Of a DNA stretch of 5,014 nucleotides, positions 1 to 5,014 are shown one piece after another. The position numbers and the translations under genes are program-made. Source of the stretch: Prevotellaceae bacterium (GTDB lineage: Bacteria > Bacteroidota > Bacteroidia > Bacteroidales > UBA932); contig JAISPE010000022.1 of assembly GCA_031275145.1 (NCBI GenBank), positions 1-5,014 of the forward strand. Reading direction: 5' to 3'. The notes under the pieces were generated by a model. It did not search any database, had not been told where the DNA came from, and saw only the letters and a program-made list of their open reading frames with translations. How positions within the stretch are numbered: the first letter of the stretch is position 1; each line of letters begins with the position of its first letter.

Positions 1-617
1 CTGTCAAGTCCCTTTGCTGTAAATTCATCCTTAATACTGTTGTGTTTAAAGAAATATATCCATTCGTCAAACTTATCTCTGATTTTGTCGTCGAACTGTT
101 TTATTTTAAGAATGTAATATTCGGGATATATCTCTGCGGGAATCTTTTTACCGTATCTTTGGGATTGCAGGACAGACAGTTGAAGTTCGTCGTCGTCGCT
201 GTGCAAACCTCTGAAATACGTTCTGCCGTGATACACGTAATCCCTGCCCTGTCCCAAATCGAAATAGACGATGTTGATCGATATTACTTTCGGTAATACA
301 TCGTAACTCTGTCCCTCTTTAATGCGTTCGGTCAGTATCTTGCCCGTTCCGTACAGCATCCTGTGAAAATAATCTATCTCGGCGTTAAACTGAAGTTCTA
401 CCGACAGAATCTCACCCTTTTCGTCTTCTATCATGATATCCACCCTATTGTATCTGTCGGTCGGAACTTCCTTATTGCTTTCGCTTTCAATGATATTCTT
501 AACCTTTACACCGTATCCGAACAGCTCGCTCAGAAAGCCTTCCAGCACATCGTAGTTGGCTTTGTCGCGCAACAGACGCTTTAATGCGTAATCAAATGAA
601 ATAAGTACTCTCGACAT
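1..617 (-). CDS. Rpn-family PD-(D/E)XK nuclease / putative transposase, 3' end outside window
   Basis: The visible part is 205 codons starting at the ATG at 617 and running off the left edge, so the C-terminus is missing; relatives are roughly 280-310 residues as I recall. The start is well fixed because an in-frame TAA lies only three codons upstream (624-626). The family (PDDEXK_2, 'recombination-promoting nuclease/putative transposase') comprises DNA endonucleases linked to RecA-independent recombination in E. coli Rpn proteins. Visible hallmarks are the N-terminal block SFDYALKRLLRDKANYDVLE (7-26), the conserved NRVDI with candidate catalytic D60, then E74 and Q76 in VELQF (the E-x-Q variant of E-x-K), YFHRMLYG (83-90), INIVYFDLGQG (114-124), HGRTYFRGLH (130-139) and DEWIYFFK (184-191). 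All putative active-site residues are present, so the visible part looks intact. It follows lon on the same strand after a 150-base gap with its own candidate promoter. Family assignment is confident; cellular role is inferred from family only. Confidence 0.9.
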   Translation of the reverse strand, partial: MSRVLISFDYALKRLLRDKANYDVLEGFLSELFGYGVKVKNIIESESNKEVPTDRYNRVDIMIEDEKGEILSVELQFNAEIDYFHRMLYGTGKILTERIKEGQSYDVLPKVISINIVYFDLGQGRDYVYHGRTYFRGLHSDDDELQLSVLQSQRYGKKIPAEIYPEYYILKIKQFDDKIRDKFDEWIYFFKHNSIKDEFTAKGLD

Positions 618-650
618 ATCCTGTTATTTTTATTTATCAAAATCCGGCTA

Positions 651-683
651 CAAAAATAAATCATTTTTGGGAAACTGAAAAAA
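651..683 (-). promoter_or_regulatory. Candidate Bacteroidota-type promoter for the Rpn-family gene
   Basis: On the minus strand the octamer TATTTTTG (651-658) matches the Bacteroidota -7 consensus TAnnTTTG exactly. A T-run (678-683) lies 19 bases upstream, where the -33 TTTG-like element is expected, but it has no G. Transcription would begin near 645 and leave a leader of roughly 25-30 bases before the ATG at 617. That leader is A-rich with a weak AGGA next to the start. This is pattern matching in AT-rich DNA, where the octamer can occur by chance, but position and spacing fit well. Confidence 0.45.
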
Positions 684-766
684 TTTACGCTATTGATTTG
701 ATTTTTTAGACGTCCCCTTATATTATATCTTTAAAAATGACGTGCAAAATTAATTTTTATACCGGC

Positions 767-3184
767 TTATTTTTCGAGGGCGATGTCCAGAACTTCTTTC
801 ATTGTTTCTACATATATAAATGTCAGGCCTTCCAGATATTCCTGTTTTATTTCCTCGATATTCTTTTTATTGTCGGCGGAAAGTATTATTGTCGAGACGC
901 CTGCACGTTTGGCCGCCAGTATTTTTTCTTTGACCCCGCCAACCGGAAGGACTTTTCCGCGAAGGGTTATTTCGCCCGTCATTGCGATGCCTTTCTGCAC
1001 TTTCCGTCCCGTAAATATCGAAGCGATAGAGGTTATCATTGTGATGCCAGCCGAAGGCCCGTCTTTTGGAATCGCTCCTTCGGGAACATGAATATGAACG
1101 TTTTTTTTCTCAAACAGTGTTTCGTCGATATTCAGGCCGGAAGCATGTGATTTGATGTATTCCAGAGCAATCATTGCCGATTCTTTCATCACGTCGCCCA
1201 GATTTCCGGTGATTACCAGATTGCCTTTTCCGGGACTCAGGCTTGCTTCAACAAAAAGAATTTCCCCGCCCATTTCCGTCCATGCAAGTCCGGTGGTTAC
1301 TCCCACAAAATTGTTCGAATTAATTTTTTCCTTATGTATTTTGGGGGTACCGAGGATTTTTTTCGCGTCCGGAGCGGATACTTTTCTTTTGAATTTTTCG
1401 CCCATTGCCAGCGTTTTCGCTTTATTGCGGACTATTTTTGCAATCTGCTTGTCGAGGTTTCTGACGCCAGATTCCTGAGTGTATTCGTCTATGATTGTTT
1501 CGATTGCCGAGTCTTCGAAGACTAACTGTTTCGGTCTCATGCCATGGGCTTCCAAAACTTTCGGAATCAGGTGTCGACGGGCGATTTCCATTTTTTCCTG
1601 ACTGATGTATCCCGACAGGTTTATCATCTCCATTCTGTCGCGCAGGGCAGGATGTATGGTATCCACCCGGTTTGCCGTTGTGATAAACATGACGCGCGAC
1701 AGGTCGTAGTCCATGTCAAGATAATTGTCTCTGAAAGTGGAATTTTGTTCCGGGTCGAGCACTTCGAGCAGCGCCGAAGAGGGGTCGCCCTTGAAATCAG
1801 AGCCTACCTTGTCGATTTCGTCAAGAATGATAACGGGATTCGAGGTTTTGCAGCGGTTTATTGTCTGGATAATTCTTCCGGGCATTGCGCCGATGTATGT
1901 TCTTCTGTGACCGCGTATTTCGGCTTCGTCGTGCAGGCCTCCCAGCGAAATCCGGCCGAATGTACGTTCCAGAGCCCGCGCTATGGATTTGCCGAGCGAT
2001 GTTTTTCCGACGCCCGGAGGACCGTGCAGACAGATGATCGGGGATTTCAGGTCGCCTTTAAGTTTTATCACCGAAAGATATTCGAGTATCCGTTCCTTGA
2101 CTTCTTCGAGACCGAAATGGTCTTCGTCAAGAACTTGTTTTGCCCTGACAAGGTCGATATTATCCTGCGAACATTCGTCCCAGGGAAGGTCGGTCAGGAT
2201 GTCAAGATAATTTAGCTGAACGGAAAATTCACCGCCCATGGGATTCATTTTCTCGAATTTGTTCAGTTCTTTATCGAACATTTCCTTTGCGTACGCAGGC
2301 CATTTCTTGGACGCGGCTTTTCCCGCAAGCCTTTCGACTTCTCCGTCAATGGGATTGTTGCCCAATTCGTCCTGAATGGTTTTAATCTGCTGATGCAAAA
2401 AATACTCGCGCTGTTGCTGATCCATTTCCGAACGGACTTTTTGCTGGATATCGTTCCTGATTTCCATCAGCTGTATTTCGTGACTGAGCAGTTCGATAAG
2501 TTTCAGAGCACGTTCCTTCAAATCGCCGATTTCGAGCAGTACCTGTCTGTCGCTGTGGTTTTCAAATTCGATATTTGCCGAAACAAAATTTATCAGCAGT
2601 TTGTGATTCTCGATATTCCTTATTGCAAACGATGCTTCGGGGGGCAGATGCGAGGCGAATTTTATCATTTTGGATATGGAATCCCTGACAGCCCCTATGA
2701 TAGCTCCGAAATCCTTGTCGGATTTCGGCGGCTCGCTATCGACCAGCATCCGAATGTATGCAGCAAAGAAAGGCTCTTTCTGTACGAAATCATCGATAAT
2801 GAAACGCTGTAATCCCTGCAACAGAACCGTTATAGCGCCGTCGGGCATTTCAAAAATTTTCAGTATCCGGGCAAGTGTGCCGACTCTGTACAGGTCGCCG
2901 TATTCTGGCTCTTCGACTTTGGGGTCAGACTGTCCGACTGTGCCGACTAATCTTGATCCGGAGTATGATTCGCGAATCAGTTTTATTGATTTCTCCCTGC
3001 CGACGGTTATGGGCATAACAACCGCCGGAAAAAGCACTGCATTGCGCAGCGCAAGTACGGGTAAAGGTTTCGGTAAATCCTTTTCGGTGAAACTTTCCGA
3101 AAAATCCTCGTTCAGCGGGATAAAACCGATGTTATCGCCCATAGTGCTTGTTACAAATATTTTACCTAATGTATCAAAATTCAT
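767..3184 (-). CDS. lon: ATP-dependent Lon protease (LonA, endopeptidase La)
   Basis: Complete 805-residue protein, typical length for Bacteroidota LonA. It is a cytoplasmic homohexameric AAA+ serine protease that unfolds and degrades misfolded and selected regulatory proteins. Domain order: N-terminal substrate-binding LON domain (about 40-235, starting LPVLALRNAVLFP), a helical linker (about 236-355), the AAA+ module (about 360-540) with Walker A GPPGVGKTS (K394, T395), Walker B VIILDEID (D455, E456), sensor-1 N505 and the arginine finger R517 in DRME, then a lid with sensor-2 R575 (GVRNL). The protease domain (about 620-805) has catalytic S711 in PKDGPSAGIT and K754 in GGVKEK, with the same 43-residue Ser-Lys spacing as E. 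coli S679/K722. All key residues are present, so it should be active. The start is supported by a perfect AGGAGG five bases upstream. It may be read partly from the upstream synthase gene, 199 bases away, but probably has its own promoter; heat or misfolding induction is expected from the family, not shown. Confidence 0.99.
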   Translation of the reverse strand: MNFDTLGKIFVTSTMGDNIGFIPLNEDFSESFTEKDLPKPLPVLALRNAVLFPAVVMPITVGREKSIKLIRESYSGSRLVGTVGQSDPKVEEPEYGDLYRVGTLARILKIFEMPDGAITVLLQGLQRFIIDDFVQKEPFFAAYIRMLVDSEPPKSDKDFGAIIGAVRDSISKMIKFASHLPPEASFAIRNIENHKLLINFVSANIEFENHSDRQVLLEIGDLKERALKLIELLSHEIQLMEIRNDIQQKVRSEMDQQQREYFLHQQIKTIQDELGNNPIDGEVERLAGKAASKKWPAYAKEMFDKELNKFEKMNPMGGEFSVQLNYLDILTDLPWDECSQDNIDLVRAKQVLDEDHFGLEEVKERILEYLSVIKLKGDLKSPIICLHGPPGVGKTSLGKSIARALERTFGRISLGGLHDEAEIRGHRRTYIGAMPGRIIQTINRCKTSNPVIILDEIDKVGSDFKGDPSSALLEVLDPEQNSTFRDNYLDMDYDLSRVMFITTANRVDTIHPALRDRMEMINLSGYISQEKMEIARRHLIPKVLEAHGMRPKQLVFEDSAIETIIDEYTQESGVRNLDKQIAKIVRNKAKTLAMGEKFKRKVSAPDAKKILGTPKIHKEKINSNNFVGVTTGLAWTEMGGEILFVEASLSPGKGNLVITGNLGDVMKESAMIALEYIKSHASGLNIDETLFEKKNVHIHVPEGAIPKDGPSAGITMITSIASIFTGRKVQKGIAMTGEITLRGKVLPVGGVKEKILAAKRAGVSTIILSADNKKNIEEIKQEYLEGLTFIYVETMKEVLDIALEK

Positions 3185-3189
3185 ATAAT

Positions 3190-3195
3190 CCTCCT
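3190..3195 (-). promoter_or_regulatory. Perfect Shine-Dalgarno of lon
   Basis: On the minus strand the hexamer AGGAGG sits five bases before the lon ATG. It fixes the lon start. It is notable because Bacteroidota genes usually rely little on Shine-Dalgarno pairing, and the synthase gene in this window has none and the Rpn gene only a weak AGGA. Confidence 0.85.
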
Positions 3196-3198
3196 GAC

Positions 3199-3227
3199 TG
3201 CCAAAATGACATGCTTTAATGACAAAA
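3199..3227. promoter_or_regulatory. TGACA-type half-site cluster in the lon leader
   Basis: Just upstream of the Shine-Dalgarno there is a near-palindrome TGCCA-AAA-TGACA (3199-3211), one base short of perfect dyad symmetry, followed by another TGACA at 3220-3224. The two outer copies read TGCCAAAA and TGACAAAA on the plus strand. Dyads of this size are typical of repressor or activator operators, and the position next to the translation start suits repression of lon. I cannot name the regulator; a heat-shock or stress regulator is a guess from the identity of the gene it precedes. Confidence 0.35.
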
Positions 3228-3266
3228 CAGCAATTCTTTAATTTTTTCTTTCAAATACCAATCCCG

Positions 3267-3332
3267 ATAATCGACATATCAACCGCTTTGTATTTAAACG
3301 GTTATGCGAAAACCGCCTTCCACGTCGATTAT
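3267..3332 (-). other. Inverted-repeat structure between the synthase gene and lon
   Basis: A perfect 9-base inverted repeat, ATAATCGAC (3267-3275) and GTCGATTAT (3324-3332), encloses 48 bases. Inside are a second inverted pair, AACCG (3281-3285) with CGGTT (3299-3303), and an alternative AACCG partner at 3311-3315, so two mutually exclusive inner hairpins can be drawn. On the minus strand this lies 52 bases past the synthase stop codon and more than 80 bases before the lon ATG. It could be an mRNA 3'-end structure, a folded lon leader, or a protein-binding dyad. No U-run follows the outer stem, so it is not a textbook intrinsic terminator. Rest of the 199-base gap: AT-rich, with no convincing TAnnTTTG. 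Confidence 0.35.
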
Positions 3333-3383
3333 ACGGCTATTTATATAACAATTTTTATTCCAAAACAGTCCGAAAACTTTAAT

Positions 3384-4514
3384 TTATTCGTACGATCCCA
3401 TTTTCAGTATTTCTATCTCTTTGGAAGTCAGGAGGCGACACTGTCCACGCTTTAATCCTTTTTTAGTAAGTCCGGCAAAATAAACTCTGTCAAGTTTAAG
3501 CACGCCGTATCCGAGTTTTTCGAATATTCGCCGTATAATTCTGTTTTTGCCCGAATGTATTTCTATTCCTACCTCGCTTTTGCCGTCGACAATGTGCACA
3601 TCATCCACCACAGCCGGTCCGTCTTCCAAATCGACGCCTTCCAGCAAAGCCCTTACATCCGCTCCCGTAATGTTTTTGTCGAGTTTCACCTTATACACTT
3701 TCAATTTGTTATAGGAAGGATGAGTCAGCTGTTTTGCAAGTTCGCCGTCGTTGGTGAAAAGCAATACTCCCGTGGAATTTTTGTCTAACCGTCCGACGGG
3801 ATACACCCTCTCTTTGCACATTCCGTCAACCAGTTCCATTACCGTCTTTTTGGCGTGCGGATCGTCTGTCGTGGTAACATAGTTTTTGGGCTTGTTCAAT
3901 AGAAGATATACTTTGCTTTCTCCTCTAAGACGCTCTTTGTTGAAACGGATATCGTCATCATGCCGGACTTTTGTCCCCAGTTCGGTGACTGTATTGCCAT
4001 TGACCGTAACAAGACCCGCAACAATATATTCGTCGGCTTCTCTACGGGAACAGATACCCGAATTTGCAATAAACTTGTTCAGCCGCACTAACCCGTCTTT
4101 CTTTTCTATACGGGGACGTTTTTTGACTGTATCCGGTTTTGTTCGTGTGCGGAATGTGCTGTCATGTGAATAGTTCCGTTCTTTATTCGGCGAATATTTC
4201 CGCGCTCTGTCCGGCGATTCAGCCCGTTCTCTGTCCGGTGAATATTTTCTTGGTTTGTCCGACGAATATTTCCGCGCCCTGTCCGGCGATTCTACCCGTT
4301 TTCTGTCCGGTGAATATTTTCGCGCTCTGTCCGGCGATTCTGTCCGTTCCCTGTCAGGTGAATATTCTTTTGGTTTGTAGGAATATGATTTACGAGTTTT
4401 TTGCTCACGTTTACCGTTTTCGGATTTTTCGGGAGTTTTTTTTATTTCCCACACATTCGAACCGGCAGTTTTTTTGTCCGTTCTGCCTTTTGAAGGCGCC
4501 TTCTCTTTTCCCAT
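3384..4514 (-). CDS. rluB: RsuA/RluB/E/F-family rRNA pseudouridine synthase with Ser-Pro-Asp-Arg repeat extension
   Basis: 376-residue protein that should convert a specific uridine in ribosomal RNA to pseudouridine in the cytoplasm. From the C-terminal side it is canonical: an S4 RNA-binding domain (about 144-191, RLNKFIANSGICSRREADE), then the catalytic domain (about 203-345) with LLNKPKNYVTT, the active-site motif GRLDKNSTGVL (catalytic D244), and the late motif GKNRIIRRIFEKLGYGVLKL (323-342). The first 140 residues are an extension absent from E. coli RsuA: very basic, Ser/Pro/Arg-rich, with nine tandem 8-residue units (51-122), likely disordered. Such extensions occur in other Bacteroidota members of this family, though with differing sequence. 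The ATG at 4512-4514 is preceded by an A/T-rich leader without Shine-Dalgarno; the next in-frame methionine (232) lies inside the catalytic domain, so the extension is part of the product unless a non-ATG start is used. Symbol rluB (23S U2605 type) follows usual annotation; target could equally be another RsuA/RluE/RluF-type site. Confidence 0.93.
   Translation of the reverse strand: MGKEKAPSKGRTDKKTAGSNVWEIKKTPEKSENGKREQKTRKSYSYKPKEYSPDRERTESPDRARKYSPDRKRVESPDRARKYSSDKPRKYSPDRERAESPDRARKYSPNKERNYSHDSTFRTRTKPDTVKKRPRIEKKDGLVRLNKFIANSGICSRREADEYIVAGLVTVNGNTVTELGTKVRHDDDIRFNKERLRGESKVYLLLNKPKNYVTTTDDPHAKKTVMELVDGMCKERVYPVGRLDKNSTGVLLFTNDGELAKQLTHPSYNKLKVYKVKLDKNITGADVRALLEGVDLEDGPAVVDDVHIVDGKSEVGIEIHSGKNRIIRRIFEKLGYGVLKLDRVYFAGLTKKGLKRGQCRLLTSKEIEILKMGSYE
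4149..4364 (-). repeat. In-frame tandem 24-base repeat in the pseudouridine synthase gene
   Basis: Nine consecutive 24-base units encode 8-residue units (residues 51-122). They alternate between YSPDRERx and ESPDRARK, giving three full 16-residue modules (51-66, 67-82, 91-106) separated or followed by diverged single units (YSSDKPRK 83-90, YSPNKERN 107-114, YSHDSTFR 115-122). At DNA level the block CTGTCCGGCGATTC recurs on the plus strand at multiples of 24 bases (for example 4207, 4279 and 4327), so the array is recent enough to remain recognisable and may vary in copy number. Confidence 0.9.
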
Positions 4515-4567
4515 ATATATCTGTGTTTCTGCTAATAATATTATTGTATTTCACGCATAATTAAGTG

Positions 4568-4575
4568 CAAACATA
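4568..4575 (-). promoter_or_regulatory. Candidate Bacteroidota-type -7 element of the pseudouridine synthase gene
   Basis: On the minus strand TATGTTTG is an exact match to TAnnTTTG. It lies 53 bases before the synthase ATG, so transcription would start near 4561 with a leader of roughly 45-50 bases. The expected -33 region, about 19-22 bases upstream, is T-rich (TTTTTAATG) but lacks a clear TTTG, so the element is only half supported. Confidence 0.45.
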
Positions 4576-4710
4576 GTCAAAATTATTGAGAGCATTAAAA
4601 AGAACAGTTTTCCTGACAGAATTTATTTTGACATAATTGACAAAATTTGCATAATTATTCCTCGAGCGGTCTATTTTTGTGAATTGGATATGCGACCTGT
4701 CGGTATGCAG

Positions 4711-4727
4711 GCGAAGCAATCCGCGAC
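4711..4727. repeat. Relic fragment of the palindromic repeat family
   Basis: The stretch GCGAAGCAATCCGCG contains the 11-mer CGAAGCAATCC (4712-4722) that also occurs in the left arm of both full palindromes (4755-4765 and 4883-4893). Sitting only a few bases left of the first palindrome, it is probably the remains of a third copy or a variant end of the same family. Confidence 0.5.
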
Positions 4728-4730
4728 GGG

Positions 4731-4818
4731 TCGTCATTGCGAGGAGCGTAGCGACGAAGCAATCCAGAAATACACGACTTTCTGGATTGCTTCGTCGCTG
4801 CGCTCCTCGCAATGACGA
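4731..4818. repeat. 88-base palindromic element, copy 1
   Basis: Arms 4731-4770 and 4779-4818 are reverse complements over 40 bases with a single G-T pair (4749/4800), around the 8-base loop TACACGAC (4771-4778). The arm starts TCGTCATTGCGAGGAGCG and ends GAAGCAATCCAGAAA. This resembles the dispersed intergenic palindromes (REP- or MITE-like) containing the CGTCATTGCGAG core that are abundant in many bacterial genomes. No U-run flanks it on either side, so it is not a standard terminator, although a transcribed copy would form a very stable hairpin. No target-site duplication is obvious. Confidence 0.93.
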
Positions 4819-4859
4819 TGAGGCGGGTAAAGGCTTGTTATTAGGATATTACAAAAAAG

Positions 4860-4945
4860 CGTCATTGTAAGTAGCGTAGCGACGAAGCAATCCAGAAATA
4901 CACGACTTTCCGGATTGCTTCGTCGCTTCGCTCCCCGCAATGACG
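4860..4945. repeat. Palindromic element, copy 2, partly decayed
   Basis: Arms 4860-4898 and 4907-4945 flank the same 8-base loop TACACGAC (4899-4906). It is a direct repeat of copy 1 at a 128-base offset: 81 of 87 aligned bases agree, with a 38-base identical core (4745-4782 equals 4873-4910). Its own arms pair imperfectly, with mismatches at 4869/4936, 4870/4935, 4872/4933, 4877/4928 and 4894/4911, so it seems older or less constrained than copy 1. Confidence 0.93.
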
Positions 4946-5014
4946 AAGAGTCGGAAAACAGTTTTCTGCAAAAAAAACTCACAATTCTCACCCGTTTGAT
5001 GTATAATTAAAATC

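Larger units (their letters stand above)
4515..5014. other. Non-coding intergenic region upstream of the pseudouridine synthase gene
   Basis: No credible gene is visible in these 500 bases. The left half (4515-4680) is strongly AT-rich and holds the candidate synthase promoter and three TGACA sites (4614, 4629, 4638). The right half (4681-4945) is GC-richer and occupied by the palindromic repeats. The last 69 bases (4946-5014) are AT-rich with an A-run at 4970-4977 and a TATAAT at 5002-5007 without a matching -35; I assign nothing there. Open frames through the palindromes are products of the repeats and are not called. Confidence 0.7.

Noticed and set aside
709..743. Possible terminator stem GACGT / ACGTC after lon.
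   Set aside because: Only five base pairs with a loop of about 25 bases and no following U-run on the minus strand.
746..757. Perfect 12-base palindrome AAAATTAATTTT just after the lon stop.
   Set aside because: It has no loop and only A/T pairs, so it is not a terminator hairpin, and such palindromes are expected by chance in this AT-rich gap.
1544..2215. A 223-codon open frame on the plus strand.
   Set aside because: It lies wholly antisense within the AAA+ module of lon, whose conserved minus-strand motifs explain the composition; no family resemblance or start signal is visible.
3202..3209. TCATTTTG on the minus strand as a lon -7 element.
   Set aside because: It mismatches TAnnTTTG at the second base and would place the transcription start at or inside the Shine-Dalgarno.
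4149..4364. Regular 24-base repeats considered as a CRISPR-like or VNTR non-coding array.
   Set aside because: The units are contiguous without spacers and stay in frame inside a conserved gene, so they are coding repeats.
4139..4564. A 141-codon plus-strand frame with repeated Cys-Pro segments.
   Set aside because: It is the antisense reading of the tandem repeat in the pseudouridine synthase gene; the repeat keeps the opposite frame open by periodicity.
4561..4991. Three overlapping reading frames of 63-85 codons across the palindromes, with peptides such as RHCEERSDEAIQ and SLRGAKRRSNPESRVFLDCF.
   Set aside because: They are translations of the palindromic repeat itself, appear on both strands because the element is self-complementary, and have no ribosome-binding site. 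Similar peptides are familiar as spurious predictions in many genomes.
5002..5007. TATAAT near the right edge as a promoter for a gene beyond the window.
   Set aside because: No TTGACA-like or TTTG element lies at the right distance, and the downstream sequence is not available.

Overview
The window looks like a chromosomal segment from a member of the Bacteroidota, most likely Bacteroidales. The evidence is the Bacteroidota-type LonA N-terminus, an RsuA/RluB-family pseudouridine synthase with a long charged low-complexity N-terminal extension, an Rpn/PDDEXK-type protein of a kind common in Bacteroidales, and two candidate promoter -7 elements matching the Bacteroidota pattern TAnnTTTG. Genus cannot be fixed from the sequence alone.

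All three recognisable genes lie on the minus strand, so the map reads right to left. A 500-base non-coding stretch (4515-5014) carries the candidate promoter of the first gene and, further right, two near-identical hairpin-forming palindromes (4731-4818 and 4860-4945) plus a short relic of the same family. Next comes the pseudouridine synthase gene (4514 to 3384), then a 199-base gap with inverted repeats, TGACA-type half-sites and a perfect Shine-Dalgarno. It is followed by a complete lon protease gene (3184 to 767), a 150-base gap with a candidate promoter, and the 5' two-thirds of an Rpn-family nuclease gene (617 to 1), cut by the window edge.

The synthase acts in ribosomal RNA modification and Lon in protein quality control. 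No direct partnership is evident, and each gene is separated by a gap large enough for its own promoter. The Rpn gene looks like an accessory insertion downstream of lon.

I see no clearly new multi-gene system. The points most worth a second look are the tandem 8-residue Ser-Pro-Asp-Arg repeat at the N-terminus of the pseudouridine synthase, the paired palindromic elements, and the structured leader with TGACA-type half-sites in front of lon.
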